DNA of 64,000 nucleotides from Mucilaginibacter sp. JRF (GCF_015223065.1 NZ_JADFBY010000011.1:62001-126000); one strand, 5' to 3'. Numbered from the stretch's first letter, positions 9,050 through 19,661 are shown. Numbers and translations are program-made. The notes: generated from the sequence alone by a model not told the origin.

Positions 9050-9934
9050 TCACGTTTTCACAATCGGATAATTTCGATACTGAGTGGGCGTGCAGCCCAT
9101 TTTCTCTTTAAACACCCTGCTAAAATAATGCACCGAATCAAAATTCAACAAGGCGCATATTTCCTTCATCAATAGCTTATCCTGTTTAATTAACCCGGCC
9201 GCTTTGTTTATTTTTTGTTGCAAAAAATACTGACCCGGTGGCACTCCCCAATGAAGTTTAAATAATCGCCTGAATGTGGAATAACTTAAATTAAGATCGA
9301 TAGCAGCCTGCTCCGGCGAATATGGTTTATACAGATTCGCGCTAAACAATTCTCTGGCTTTATCCATCATTTTATATTCGGTGCTATGCATCACCTGGCT
9401 TTGCTTAACACCGGCATGATATTCCTGTATCAGGTTTATAACGGCCCCGGTAACCGCGGGTGTGTAGCTTTTCTGCTCTTTGCGGGTACCATCCATTATG
9501 GCTTTGAACATATCACGTATACGTTGTTTATAACCAACCTGAAAGCAAGCAACCTCCGGCCTGATAAAACCGGAGGTATACAAACTGTCTATCATTTTAC
9601 CCTGCACGCCTACCCAATATTCATCCCAACCTTTGTCGTGATCGGGCTTGTAGCGGTGCCGTTCGTTAGGGAACAGAAATATGATTGTGCCCGGCTTAAC
9701 CCTGGTTAAACTAACCGATTCCGATTCAAACAAGCCATAACCCTTTGCTATATAAATAATTTGATACTCTTGCAAAACCCGCCAATCCTCCCAATTAAAA
9801 CAATGCGGCAAAGGATGACGCTTTAGGGGATACTCGTCGGCCACCTTAATACGTGTGCAGCCGGTATTTACAATACTTAAGCCCAGGTCATCATTCTTGC
9901 GGTCAGTCCGGAGGTATTTAATGTAATTTATCAT
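9050..9934 (-). CDS. AraC-family transcriptional regulator
   Basis: DNA-binding regulator of 294 residues. The N-terminal part looks like a cupin sensor (PLPHCFNWEDWRVLQEYQII, then VKPGTIIFLFPNERHRYKP), followed by a double helix-turn-helix of the AraC type (YSPEQAAIDLNLSYSTFRRL and LMKEICALLNFDSVHYFSRV, then FKEKMGCTPTQYR). It lies 27 nt downstream of the GH106 gene on the same strand, at the end of the locus-2 operon, which makes it a likely sugar-responsive regulator of that locus in addition to the sigma/FecR pair. Confidence 0.93.
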   Translation of the reverse strand: MINYIKYLRTDRKNDDLGLSIVNTGCTRIKVADEYPLKRHPLPHCFNWEDWRVLQEYQIIYIAKGYGLFESESVSLTRVKPGTIIFLFPNERHRYKPDHDKGWDEYWVGVQGKMIDSLYTSGFIRPEVACFQVGYKQRIRDMFKAIMDGTRKEQKSYTPAVTGAVINLIQEYHAGVKQSQVMHSTEYKMMDKARELFSANLYKPYSPEQAAIDLNLSYSTFRRLFKLHWGVPPGQYFLQQKINKAAGLIKQDKLLMKEICALLNFDSVHYFSRVFKEKMGCTPTQYRNYPIVKT

Positions 9935-9961
9935 GGTGTATCAATTTAGTTGGCAGCAACC

Positions 9962-12961
9962 CTATTCACCGCTTATTTGTACAATGTTAACAGGCCCAAG
10001 TAACCCAGATGGTAATAGTTTTGATTTTGCATCGTAAACCGTATTGCTGGCAAAGGAGTGGCGCTTGGTAGGCCGTGGTTTGCCGTTGATCAACCAATCA
10101 GGCCATTGGCCGTTTTGGGGGCCATCATAAGGCAGTTTCGCATCGCCTATCATGCGGTTAGGCCACAGGTTAGCTATTTCAATTTCAAGCACATTATTTT
10201 TTTGCTTTAATGCTGATGAAATATTTACTCTCCACGGCGCTGTCCAAACTACACCCAAATCTTTACCGTTTAGCTTTACCCGCGCTATGTTCTTTACTTC
10301 GCCAAGGTTTAAATAGTAATTACCCTTATCGGCATACATAGCCTTATCAATATCGAATACTTTGGTATAAACAGCTATACCCGAATAATACTTGATGCCT
10401 TGGTTCTCCATGGTCGACCAATCTTTGAGCTCCTTAAAATCAATTTTTGCCGGTCCACCCCATTTGGTATCAAAAGCAACTTGCCAGTTAGTGCTCAGAT
10501 CCTTAATGGCATCTGTACGAGTTAATAACTTGCCGGGGTTTTGTGTCCCTTTATTATCGCTTGAGAACACCACAAAACAACTCTCATGCGCATCTAACGA
10601 AAGATTAATTGTTGTTGAGCCTGCATCCTGCGTAAAATATTTTACGGGTTTAATGGTACCATCAATGGCATTCCAAACTTCAGGCGCTCCCTTTGCCGAC
10701 CGAAAGCGGGCATCAAACGTAATAGGTTTATCGGAGCTATTGGCGCAAAAATAAATATCCCAGTCGGCAGCCGTGCGGTGTGTATACCTTACCGGGGCAT
10801 CGGTTGAAAAATCTTCGGCAAAACCCATTTTAGCAAGCACTGCTGAGGTAGCATCGTAATGCGGATATAAGCCTCCATCCAATTCGAGCAATTGCCCGCC
10901 GGTTATAATTTTACCTATGCCATAGGTACGGTTCAGCACACTGGTGGTAGCTGGTGCACTGCCCCAAATGCGGTTAGCTATTTCTTTTACCTGCTGATCG
11001 CATTGCGGATAACCAACCAGGCTGGGCGATATTTCCGGCTTTTGCCCTATCACAATGGCTCCGGCTTTTATTAGTTCTTCAATTTTAATGAGCAACTGGG
11101 GCGTAATGGTTTTAATAGCCGGAAGCACTAATATTTTGTACGATGCTCCGCCCGGAAACTGTATTTCGTTACCACGCACAAAGGCTTTTAACAATTGTGT
11201 ACCTGTGCAACCATCAAAATTAAATCCTTTCCTGTCGCCAATAGTATCGCGGGTCAAGGCTGAAGGTGGTGGCAAAAAAACATTCGGAGCGCCCTCGGGG
11301 GTTAGGTAAAGTATATCAGCTACTGTTCGGCCTTGTTGCAGCAGGTATTGGCAACGGCTAAGGTAACTATGATAAGCCGGCACCATTGACCACCATGTTT
11401 GTCCGCTATCCCAATGCACACCGAAAGGCCCCATGGTTGCGCCGGGCTTTAGCGAGTCGGGCAAAAACTGATTGGTGAACGTGTGGAAATAGAACTTATT
11501 GATACCCGCTGCAAAAGCCCAGTCGCCCTGATCTTTCATTGATGCCGGGTGTTGTTTCCAGCCCTCGGTAGGTAAAGCGGTAAATGATTCGGCCTGAACC
11601 ACACTGTTGCCATTTACATGAGCAATAGAAGAAGCCTCCGCAGCGCTGAATGCCGTATTATAGCCATATCCCTTACTCCAAAACTCAGCCATAGGTATGT
11701 CGGCAAAACTCCCCAGATCAATATCCGAGGTTTGATTAAGATCATAAGGTTCGATGGATAATTTTAACCCTTTATTGTGCGCGTAACGCTTAACATAGCT
11801 CGCATGGTTGTCAAATATCATATCCTGAAGTGTAAGGCGAACATCCCATAAAAAGCGCTCACTCACGGCCGTGTTGCCAATAACGTGCCCGTTAAAAGCA
11901 GGCAGGTATTTAACCGGATCGTACCCGCGGCGCTTTTTAAACTCCGCTATAAAAGCCGGCGTCCAGTTTTGCGAGCTTGATTCCCAGCTATCAATATGCA
12001 AGGCTTTCAAACCGCCCTCGGCATTTGTATCAAACTGGTAGTCTTTCAATATCTTGCCTACATAAATATCCAGATGCTTTTTTATGGCCGCGGTATCCAT
12101 TTTGTTCGATTCAAAACCAACACCGGGCAATGGCGCCGGACGCGAAACAGCGCCATTATTACGGCTCACAAAACGCAACACCTTCCATTTGCCCCTGGTC
12201 GGCTTCCAGTTTAACCTGCCCGAGCTATCCATTTTTTGGGTAAGCACAATAATATCTTTGGTGTTGATGCCGTCCGTCCCGCCGGTTAATTCCTCCATCG
12301 GGATATTTGGCCTAACAGTATCTGTAGATGAAAAAGGCCCGCGGTAATAAAGCGCCTTTTCTTTATATCCTTTCAATGGCTTTGCATCATTTAACGGGAT
12401 AGCCACAACTGCCACATCTTTGTAATACAGCTCCCTTTGTTGCTGCATTTGGGCGGTTAGGCCATCATTACCAAAATAAGGTTTAGGCTCGGCTGGTACG
12501 GGCAATACCACCGCATTACGCTCACCGGCAGATACTATGGTTTCGCTGGCTACCAATGTTTGCATTGATTCTTCGGGTTTTATCCAGGGGCCACCGGCTC
12601 CCTGCCACCCCGGGCCTATACCTAATGATATACTGATACCCTGCCGTTTAGCTTCGCTAAACATGTACGAAAGTATCGACAGCCATCTATCGCTCAAAAA
12701 CTCTATTTTACCTTGAGGTATACCTACGTTTACTTCTAAAAACAAAACGCTCCCAATACCGGCAGCCTTCATTGATACCAGATCGCGCTTAACGCTTTCC
12801 TGAGTAATATTGCCATCCATAAAATACCAGTACACGCCGGGCTTATAGGCGTTACCGGGGCTGGCGAAGTTGGCTTTCAGGTTTTTTATCTGTGCTTGCG
12901 CTGCTACGTAGCATAAAAGGCAGCATGCAGTGGTAAATAATTTGATCTTAAATTTCATCAT
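9962..12961 (-). CDS. Glycoside hydrolase family 106-like (alpha-L-rhamnosidase family)
   Basis: Secreted enzyme of 999 residues with signal peptide FKIKLFTTACCLLCYVAAQA. The N-terminal signature of the GH106 family is plain: YWYFMDGNITQESVKRDL, MKAAGIGSVLFLEV, and ISLGIGPGWQGAGGPW. A catalytic-barrel middle part (LKALHIDSWESSSQNWTPAF) and a C-terminal beta-sandwich with a carbohydrate-binding look (YYLNLGEVKNIARVKLNGKD, LGVVWTAPWRVNI) follow. GH106 enzymes remove terminal alpha-L-rhamnose, typically from rhamnogalacturonan-type glycans; that substrate is inferred from family. It follows the WbsX/GH99-like gene by about 80 nt in the same operon. Confidence 0.88.
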   Translation of the reverse strand: MMKFKIKLFTTACCLLCYVAAQAQIKNLKANFASPGNAYKPGVYWYFMDGNITQESVKRDLVSMKAAGIGSVLFLEVNVGIPQGKIEFLSDRWLSILSYMFSEAKRQGISISLGIGPGWQGAGGPWIKPEESMQTLVASETIVSAGERNAVVLPVPAEPKPYFGNDGLTAQMQQQRELYYKDVAVVAIPLNDAKPLKGYKEKALYYRGPFSSTDTVRPNIPMEELTGGTDGINTKDIIVLTQKMDSSGRLNWKPTRGKWKVLRFVSRNNGAVSRPAPLPGVGFESNKMDTAAIKKHLDIYVGKILKDYQFDTNAEGGLKALHIDSWESSSQNWTPAFIAEFKKRRGYDPVKYLPAFNGHVIGNTAVSERFLWDVRLTLQDMIFDNHASYVKRYAHNKGLKLSIEPYDLNQTSDIDLGSFADIPMAEFWSKGYGYNTAFSAAEASSIAHVNGNSVVQAESFTALPTEGWKQHPASMKDQGDWAFAAGINKFYFHTFTNQFLPDSLKPGATMGPFGVHWDSGQTWWSMVPAYHSYLSRCQYLLQQGRTVADILYLTPEGAPNVFLPPPSALTRDTIGDRKGFNFDGCTGTQLLKAFVRGNEIQFPGGASYKILVLPAIKTITPQLLIKIEELIKAGAIVIGQKPEISPSLVGYPQCDQQVKEIANRIWGSAPATTSVLNRTYGIGKIITGGQLLELDGGLYPHYDATSAVLAKMGFAEDFSTDAPVRYTHRTAADWDIYFCANSSDKPITFDARFRSAKGAPEVWNAIDGTIKPVKYFTQDAGSTTINLSLDAHESCFVVFSSDNKGTQNPGKLLTRTDAIKDLSTNWQVAFDTKWGGPAKIDFKELKDWSTMENQGIKYYSGIAVYTKVFDIDKAMYADKGNYYLNLGEVKNIARVKLNGKDLGVVWTAPWRVNISSALKQKNNVLEIEIANLWPNRMIGDAKLPYDGPQNGQWPDWLINGKPRPTKRHSFASNTVYDAKSKLLPSGLLGPVNIVQISGE

Positions 12962-13043
12962 AAATGGCAGTGTTGCATGCCGCCATCGCCTAATAAAAGT
13001 GATGACGGCATACTTAATAAATTGGTAGCTCTTAATTTACTTA

Positions 13044-14252
13044 TTAATCGGGTTGCAGAAATACTTTTTTTACCGCCTCCAGATAACCATAACCATATTT
13101 CTTTTCAGGTTCGAGCATACTGCCTTCAGCCCACTCATTCCAGGCGTTTATTGTAATCAGCTTAGGTTGTTTAGGATGTGCCTTGAGGTAATCTTTAGCC
13201 TGCTCCAAATAATTTTTAAAATCAGTAGGATTGATATCCTTAACAAAGGACTGGGTAGTGGTTGGGAAACGAGGGTTATTATCCCAGCCTATTGATACGT
13301 GCGGAAAGTAAGGAATACTGAAAGTTTTATCCCAAACGGCCCATTGCGATATAGCCTTTTTGCCCCAATCAACATAATTACCGGCAGGCGATGTAAAATG
13401 CACCCATTGGTAATTGGTCATGCTTTTAAAGCCGAAGTATTCAATGGTTGAGTTTTGTGTTTGTGATTTATCGCCGGGTACGGCATCAAGTGTTGATGGA
13501 ATATTGCCCCACAAAATAGCCTGAAGATGCAAGCCCGGAAAGCCTGCTTTAATTGTTTCTTCCTTAAAATGATCAAGTGCTTCCTTAGCTTGCTTTGCCC
13601 CGCCGAGGCCATTAATAAAGGTGGAGAGCTCGTAAATGCTGAATACCGGCTCGCCGTTTATCTTGTAATAGTTCTTCTTTTTAAAATAGTCGTTAATGAT
13701 GTGTTTTATCATGCCATCAAACGTAGCGCGGTCAACGCCACCTTTCCAGTACACCTTGGTTTTGTCGGGATTGGCCGGGTCAAGGTATGAGTTATGATCA
13801 TGATTGGCCCACATCAGGTAAAAGCTCATATCGGTATTATTAGGAGCCTTCAAAAAACCATCATTCAACGCACCCTCTAAAAAGGGCTTATTATCATACC
13901 AATACCAATCGAAAATAAAAACGTTGACACCATACTTTGTGGCCGCTGCAATCTTTTTCTGAGCTGCTTTTGGAGTGGCTTCATTCTCGTATCCCCAAAG
14001 TGGTACCAGGGGTTGTTCGTGGCCCTCAAATTTAGGTTTGGCCTTGTAGATCGCCTCCCACTCTCCTTTTCCGTCCGGGAAAACGCCAATATCCTTAAAC
14101 CTTGGTTCGGGGTGATAACCCGGCCAGTAAAAGGCAGCTACATCGTACTTTTGTTTTGATGAGCCTTTTTGCGCCAATACATCCGTACCGGTAAAAGCGA
14201 TAAAGGCAACGGCCGTAATAAATAATTGACCAATGATGAATAGTTTTTTCAT
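13044..14252 (-). CDS. WbsX / GH99-like glycan-active enzyme
   Basis: Secreted protein of 402 residues with a signal peptide (MKKLFIIGQLFITAVAFIAF). The body matches the WbsX family with a GH99-like TIM barrel: AAFYWPGYHPEPRFKDIG, KYGVNVFIFDWYWYDNKPFL, YLMWANHDHNSYLDP, and the C-terminal LITINAWNEWAEGSMLEP, all typical of the family. Members in polysaccharide utilisation loci are thought to act as endo-glycosidases, while others sit in O-antigen loci as presumed glycosyltransferases; the signal peptide and the SusCD neighbours favour hydrolysis here. Exact linkage unknown. Confidence 0.87.
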   Translation of the reverse strand: MKKLFIIGQLFITAVAFIAFTGTDVLAQKGSSKQKYDVAAFYWPGYHPEPRFKDIGVFPDGKGEWEAIYKAKPKFEGHEQPLVPLWGYENEATPKAAQKKIAAATKYGVNVFIFDWYWYDNKPFLEGALNDGFLKAPNNTDMSFYLMWANHDHNSYLDPANPDKTKVYWKGGVDRATFDGMIKHIINDYFKKKNYYKINGEPVFSIYELSTFINGLGGAKQAKEALDHFKEETIKAGFPGLHLQAILWGNIPSTLDAVPGDKSQTQNSTIEYFGFKSMTNYQWVHFTSPAGNYVDWGKKAISQWAVWDKTFSIPYFPHVSIGWDNNPRFPTTTQSFVKDINPTDFKNYLEQAKDYLKAHPKQPKLITINAWNEWAEGSMLEPEKKYGYGYLEAVKKVFLQPD

Positions 14253-14286
14253 AGTTTATAAATAGCAATAGTGTTGTATAATGATC

Positions 14287-14319
14287 AAACCGGCAAGGCT
14301 GTTAGCTGTCTGCCGGTTT
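14287..14319 (-). terminator. Stem-loop between susD and the WbsX gene
   Basis: Arms AAACCGGCA and TGCCGGTTT enclose a 15-nt loop between the SusD stop (14335) and the next gene start (14252). No T-run follows on the minus strand, so it may be a partial terminator or an mRNA-stabilising hairpin that raises susCD message over the enzyme genes. Confidence 0.5.
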
Positions 14320-14334
14320 GATGGGTTGCATAAA

Positions 14335-16131
14335 TTAATAGCCGGGATTTTCAACCAATTTAGGGTTATTAGATGTACGGGCATTGGTAAGCGGCAAATA
14401 ATAGTTCTCGGTTCTGAACTGCGGAATGCGCGATGAACCATCAACATTATTAATGAATTGCACCATGTATTTACCGGTGGCTCCATCCAGTATATAACGG
14501 ATACCCGACCAGCGTACAGACAGATCATTAACAGCGGTGCGCCATCTTCGTACATCCCAATAGCGCTGGCCTTCAAACGCCAGCTCGACCTTGCGTTCAT
14601 GGTGTATCTGTTCGCGTGTAACGGCGGCCAGGGTTGCGATACCGGCACGACTCCTCACCTGGTTAACAGCGCTGGTGGCTTCGGCAATATTACCTAACTC
14701 ATAGGCGGCTTCGGCATTGTTAAGTAAAATTTCGGCGTATCTGAATATCAGCCAGTCCTGCGCTGAAGTTGCCCATCCGCTGTTTGCACCGGCCATATTA
14801 TCGTGGCTCTCATCCAGATATTTTAAAACACCAATACCTGTACCCTGGTAATCCTGCTCACCTGTGGCTGGTATGCCGTTGTACGCGCCGTCCGTTCTGA
14901 TAGAGCCATCGGGCAGGCGTATACCCGCATGAAAATCAAGCCTGGTACCTTTCCAGCTGGTATTTTGAGTGTAGAACGTAGCAAAAAAGCGCGGGTCCCT
15001 ATCGCCCCATAACTCCTCGGTAGTTAGTATTTTGCCTTGCAGGGCATCACGATCCAACTTACCCGATGAACCATCAACCATCTCGAATGATTCGGCAAAC
15101 TCAAGGTATGATTGTTCGTACAATCCACGAGCCCAGGCTTGCGGCCTTGGGCAATTAAAAAAGTCGACACCCCAACCGTTTCCGCCCGCGTCCTGGTTAA
15201 CGTTATCGTGACGTTTGGCAAAGATCACCTCACTGTTGTTCTTCACTAAAAATATGTTGCGAAAATTGGTTGACTTGTTTACATCAGCATTGTAAAGCGC
15301 GTATTTACCGCTGGTGATTATAGCCTGCGATGCATCATACGATTTTTGGTAATATGATTGCGCTAATGACGCGGGTATACCCACTATCCCATTTAACCCT
15401 ACGGTACCAAACTGGGCTATGCTGGCTGCGTACAGCGCTGCCCTGCTTTTTAGTGCCAGCGCGGCATATTTTGACGGGCGACCAAGATTCTCGGCACTTA
15501 TAACCTCCGGCAGATCGTTAGCGCAGGCATCTATCTCGGCAATAATAAAATCGTAAATACTTTGCTCGGTTGCACGTACGGGGTAAAGTGTTTCTTCGGG
15601 CTCATCGGCACTCTGCACTTTGGTTATCAGCGGGATGCCACCATAACGTTTAACCATCGAAAAATAACAGAATGCTCTTAAAAACCGCGCCTCGGCCATT
15701 TTTGATGTAATATCGGTAGCAGGCAGTGGTGATGATGGCAGCTTTTCAAGAAACTGGTTGATGTTGCGGATAGTGTTGTAACCCCACCAATCAAGCAGCC
15801 CTCCATTAATGTTTAGGTTGCCATATTTAAACATGAATGCTGTACTTGGATTCCAATCTCTGAACTGTGGGAAACTCTCGTCAGATACATCATTGATATC
15901 GAACGCGTGCCAGCTTCCGTCGCCCTCAAAAGGGCCGTTAGCGCTGCAATCATTACCCAAAACAGGCATGCCATAGTATATTTGAGTAAGATAGGCGTTA
16001 ACAAGAGCCGGATCGTTAAATACATCCGCATCTGAGATTATATTAAGCGGACGCTTATCAAGCACCTGTTTATTACACGAAAAACATGCGCCCAAACTGA
16101 TCAAAACGATTAATGATACTATTTTTTTCAT
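14335..16131 (-). CDS. SusD/RagB-family glycan-binding outer-membrane lipoprotein
   Basis: Surface lipoprotein of 598 residues that caps the SusC barrel and binds the glycan. The signal peptide ends in a lipobox (LIVLISLGACFSC). The helical SusD core with tetratricopeptide-like repeats is visible in ARFLRAFCYFSMVKRYGGIP, LKSRAALYAASIAQFG, IFRYAEILLNNAEAAYELG, VRSRAGIATL and the C-terminal RKVELAFEGQRYWDVRRW. It is paired with the SusC gene immediately upstream (13-nt gap). Ligand unknown; the enzymes after it suggest a rhamnose-bearing glycan. Confidence 0.95.
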   Translation of the reverse strand: MKKIVSLIVLISLGACFSCNKQVLDKRPLNIISDADVFNDPALVNAYLTQIYYGMPVLGNDCSANGPFEGDGSWHAFDINDVSDESFPQFRDWNPSTAFMFKYGNLNINGGLLDWWGYNTIRNINQFLEKLPSSPLPATDITSKMAEARFLRAFCYFSMVKRYGGIPLITKVQSADEPEETLYPVRATEQSIYDFIIAEIDACANDLPEVISAENLGRPSKYAALALKSRAALYAASIAQFGTVGLNGIVGIPASLAQSYYQKSYDASQAIITSGKYALYNADVNKSTNFRNIFLVKNNSEVIFAKRHDNVNQDAGGNGWGVDFFNCPRPQAWARGLYEQSYLEFAESFEMVDGSSGKLDRDALQGKILTTEELWGDRDPRFFATFYTQNTSWKGTRLDFHAGIRLPDGSIRTDGAYNGIPATGEQDYQGTGIGVLKYLDESHDNMAGANSGWATSAQDWLIFRYAEILLNNAEAAYELGNIAEATSAVNQVRSRAGIATLAAVTREQIHHERKVELAFEGQRYWDVRRWRTAVNDLSVRWSGIRYILDGATGKYMVQFINNVDGSSRIPQFRTENYYLPLTNARTSNNPKLVENPGY

Positions 16132-16144
16132 GATCTTTTTAATG

Positions 16145-19100
16145 TTAGAGGGTAAGATTCAAACCAAATGAGATAGTGCGTTGCTGCGGATAGTAATACC
16201 CGGCCTGGCCCGAAGGCGCTTCTGGGTCAACGTAATATTTTTTGAGCGGGTTGATGGTGAACAGGTTTGTACCTGCCAGATACAGGCGCAGGTTACGCAC
16301 CTTTGCCTTGGTTAACAACGCTACCGGTAACGAATAGCCTATAGCCAGGGTTTTCAACCTCAAATAACTGGCCTTCTTAAAATTATAGTCGGACTGTAGG
16401 CCATTGGTCGCCGCCCCTGCAATTCTGGGTGCTGCGGCATTGGCAGAGTTGTTTTGCTCTGTCCACATATTCTCGTAATAGGCTTTTGAATAATTGAGGC
16501 TACCCCTTAGTAAATTGGTGTTGCTGTAATAGTTAAAAGCGCCTTGTAATAGTGATTGCAGGTCGAAATTCTTATACTTCAGGTTGATGGTGGCACCTGT
16601 CATCCAGTTGGGTACCGTGCTGGTGCCTATCTGCTGCTGATCGCGAAAATCGAGCTTACCATCGCCGTTAATATCAACATATTTTACATCACCCGGGCGC
16701 AGTGCGGCGTTTCCTCCCGGATAGGTAAATGGCAAATTGTCTATTTCCTGCTGGTTAGTGAACAACCCGTCAGACACGTAACCAAAGGTAACATCGGTCC
16801 ATCGGCCTGATACCTGGCTCAGGCGTATCTGATCAGCATCGGTATACACCGGCTCCTCATAATGTACCCATTTAGCACGCGACCATGATAGGTTTGCCGA
16901 TACCTCGTACCTTAACTCGCCTATGTTGCCGCTGGTACCTAAGTTTAATTCAAAGCCACGGTTGTTTTGGCTGTTCAGATTTTCGGCCGGTAAGCCCGCG
17001 CCAAATGTGCTTGGTAATGATAACAGCCTGGTTGCCGGTATGCCCGATAGGGTACGGTAAAACGCCTCAACTGTACCAAATAGCTTCCTGTTCCAAAAAG
17101 AGAAATCGGTAGCTACGTTGTATATACTGATCTTTTGCCAGGTAAGGTTGGGGTTGGGTAATCCGGTTGATACTATACCTACCTGTGTGCCATTACCAAT
17201 TAGCCACTGCCCGTTAAACTGGTAACCGGTAAGGTATTGAAAATCGCCAACATTATCTAAACCCGAGCTACCGTAACTCATGCGCAGCTTTAACTCATCA
17301 ATAGATTTGATTTTTTTGAGGAACTCCTCCTGCCCTAAACGCCACGACAAGGCAGCACCCGGAAAATACCCCCAGCGACTGTTACTGGGGAATCGGGCAG
17401 AAGCATCGGCACGGAGGCTGGTTTCAATAATGTACTTATCTTTATATGAGTAGTTTAACCTGCCTACATAACTTGCACGCCCCATCTCGGTAGAGTAACT
17501 GTTTGCCTGGCTTGATTGTACCGCACCGGCAAACAGCTCATCAACAGCTGGGGTCAAAAAATTATCGCGCCCGGCCAAAATGTAATTGGTGTTATAATCT
17601 ATCAACTCGTACAGCGCCAGCGCGGTAATATGATGATCGCCACCAAGCACCTTATCATAATTAAGTGATAACTGGCTGGTTATATTTCGCCGTTGGGTAG
17701 TTTGGTAAATAAGTTTGGCCTGCGTGCCTAACGAGCCGGCAAGGGTGTACTTATCCGTTGAATAATCGTAAGTGTAAAAGCTATAGGGTTTTGTAAAGTT
17801 TTTTTGTGTGATGTAGGTTTTATCGTAGTTAATAAATGCCTTGGCACTGAGGCCCTCAACCGCGCGTATCTTATAATCGGCTATAAAGGTGCCTTTGTAA
17901 TTTTGCGTATTGTTTTTGCTGTAGCCAAATATCTCCTGATCGCTTGATAGCAATACACTACCTACCCCAAGCGCGTTGGCGTACGAATTTTTAGATGCAT
18001 CGGGCAAGGTTGACGGATAGATAGGCAATGAACTCCAAAGATCGCCCCATACGCCACCACCGGCAAACTGACGGCGTTCGGTTTCTGACTTGGCCTCATC
18101 AACGCCTGATATTAGTAATTGTATCGACAGATCATCATTTATTTTAGCATCGAGGTTTGATTGCAGGTTATATCTTTTATAACCACCGCCATTATTTTTC
18201 CAAACCACACCCTGATCCATATAACCTATAAATCCAAAATACTTGATCTTATCGCTACCGCCACGTACTGATAGGTTTTGCTGGGTTTGAGGTGCCCATG
18301 TACGCATGGCTATCTTTTTCCAATCGGTATTAGGATAGGCGGGATCATTACCCGCGTAAAACTTATCTATTTGCTCCTGGGTGTATTGCGCCGGCTTACC
18401 CTGATTGGCGTAAAAAAGGTTGGTAAGCTCGGCATATTGACCTGAGTTAACCGGGTCGGTCATGATGGTGTTACCTTGTAAGGTATATGATGAGTTGATG
18501 GTTATATCAGGCTTCCCCTCTTTACCGCGCTTGGTGGTTACCAGCACTACACCATTACCCGCGCGTGCACCATAAATTGAGGCTGCACCATCCTTTAAAA
18601 TACTGATGGTTTCTATCTGGTTAGGGTCGATATTGTTAAAATCAGATTCCACACCATCAACTATCCATATGGCCCCACCAAAACCACGTATGCTAATGCT
18701 GGCCTGATCGGCACCCGGCTGGCCGCTTGTTTGTTGCGATACCAAACCCGGCAAACGCCCCGCCAGCGAATTGATTGTACTGGCTACCGGTGCCGCGGTA
18801 ATATCCTCTGACTTTACCGAGGCTACCGAACCCGTTAACGTTGCCTTTTTTTGCGTACCGTAACCCACTACCACCACCTCGTTCAACTTATTGTCTGACG
18901 GTTGCAGGCTTACATTTATTTGTGTTTTACCCTCAACCACAACTTCTTTACTGGTGTAGCCTAAAAAGCTAAAAACCAAAGTAGCTGTAGGCTCAACCCG
19001 GGCGAGCGAATAGGCACCATCTTTATTGGTAACGGTACCAATAGTGGTACCCTTTACCGTTACGCTTACGCCGGGTAAGGGCAGATTTTTTTCGTCAGTT

Positions 19101-19516
19101 ACCACACCTGTAACAGTTATGGCTTTGCTTACCGGCTCATTAGCTGCCGGTTTTTTGCGGGCTACAATAAGTATATTTTTATTGTTGGCCACATAGCTAA
19201 AAGGCTGATCGGCAAAGCAATCATTAAGTACTTTGCCCAAAGCAGCATCGCGCACGTTGATGGTAACGGGTTTAGCCTGGCTGAGTAGTTGATCCTCATA
19301 AAGAAAATGATAACCGCTTTGCCGGGTTATCTCATCCAATAATCTATCGAACGACAGGTTTTTAACATGGAGCGTTATTTTTTGCGCAAGACTTGTTGCC
19401 GATGCCTGCATAAAAAACAGTAGACAAATAACAAATGTTAATTTCATTGTCAACAGTAAGTTAGGGCCCCTGCCGCGCACAGGCATGCAGAGAACTTTAG
19501 TAAATTCTTTATACAT
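16145..19516 (-). CDS. SusC/RagA TonB-linked outer-membrane receptor with STN domain
   Basis: Glycan importer of 1,123 residues. The N-terminus carries the MYKEFT leader common to this group, a signal peptide (VICLLFFMQASATSLAQ), an STN domain (HVKNLSFDRLLDEITRQSGY), a carboxypeptidase-regulatory domain (VTGVVTDEKNLPLPGVSVTV), the SusC signature NEVVVVGYGTQKKATLTGSV, a plug (ILKDGAASIYGARAGNGVVL) and a 22-strand type barrel ending in aromatic GLNLTL. The STN domain points to signalling through the FecR protein encoded upstream. It pairs with the SusD gene that follows. Confidence 0.97.
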   Translation of the reverse strand: MYKEFTKVLCMPVRGRGPNLLLTMKLTFVICLLFFMQASATSLAQKITLHVKNLSFDRLLDEITRQSGYHFLYEDQLLSQAKPVTINVRDAALGKVLNDCFADQPFSYVANNKNILIVARKKPAANEPVSKAITVTGVVTDEKNLPLPGVSVTVKGTTIGTVTNKDGAYSLARVEPTATLVFSFLGYTSKEVVVEGKTQINVSLQPSDNKLNEVVVVGYGTQKKATLTGSVASVKSEDITAAPVASTINSLAGRLPGLVSQQTSGQPGADQASISIRGFGGAIWIVDGVESDFNNIDPNQIETISILKDGAASIYGARAGNGVVLVTTKRGKEGKPDITINSSYTLQGNTIMTDPVNSGQYAELTNLFYANQGKPAQYTQEQIDKFYAGNDPAYPNTDWKKIAMRTWAPQTQQNLSVRGGSDKIKYFGFIGYMDQGVVWKNNGGGYKRYNLQSNLDAKINDDLSIQLLISGVDEAKSETERRQFAGGGVWGDLWSSLPIYPSTLPDASKNSYANALGVGSVLLSSDQEIFGYSKNNTQNYKGTFIADYKIRAVEGLSAKAFINYDKTYITQKNFTKPYSFYTYDYSTDKYTLAGSLGTQAKLIYQTTQRRNITSQLSLNYDKVLGGDHHITALALYELIDYNTNYILAGRDNFLTPAVDELFAGAVQSSQANSYSTEMGRASYVGRLNYSYKDKYIIETSLRADASARFPSNSRWGYFPGAALSWRLGQEEFLKKIKSIDELKLRMSYGSSGLDNVGDFQYLTGYQFNGQWLIGNGTQVGIVSTGLPNPNLTWQKISIYNVATDFSFWNRKLFGTVEAFYRTLSGIPATRLLSLPSTFGAGLPAENLNSQNNRGFELNLGTSGNIGELRYEVSANLSWSRAKWVHYEEPVYTDADQIRLSQVSGRWTDVTFGYVSDGLFTNQQEIDNLPFTYPGGNAALRPGDVKYVDINGDGKLDFRDQQQIGTSTVPNWMTGATINLKYKNFDLQSLLQGAFNYYSNTNLLRGSLNYSKAYYENMWTEQNNSANAAAPRIAGAATNGLQSDYNFKKASYLRLKTLAIGYSLPVALLTKAKVRNLRLYLAGTNLFTINPLKKYYVDPEAPSGQAGYYYPQQRTISFGLNLTL

Positions 19517-19592
19517 TTGAATGTTAGGTTAAATAATAATCGGTTTGTAAGAGAATTGAGATTTGACCTTATGCAGTGCATAGCGCTGATCG

Positions 19593-19621
19593 ATCAGGGA
19601 GCGGTAACGACGCTTCCTGAT
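19593..19621 (-). promoter_or_regulatory. Stem-loop between fecR and susC (locus 2)
   Basis: Inverted repeat ATCAGGGAGCG / CGCTTCCTGAT with a 7-nt loop, one G-U pair, in the 145-nt space between the FecR stop and the SusC start. No T-run follows on the coding strand. Its position matches the stem-loops of loci 1 and 3. Confidence 0.5.
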
Positions 19622-19661
19622 TTAGATTTCATCATGGTCATTTCATTAAAAACAAGTTGGG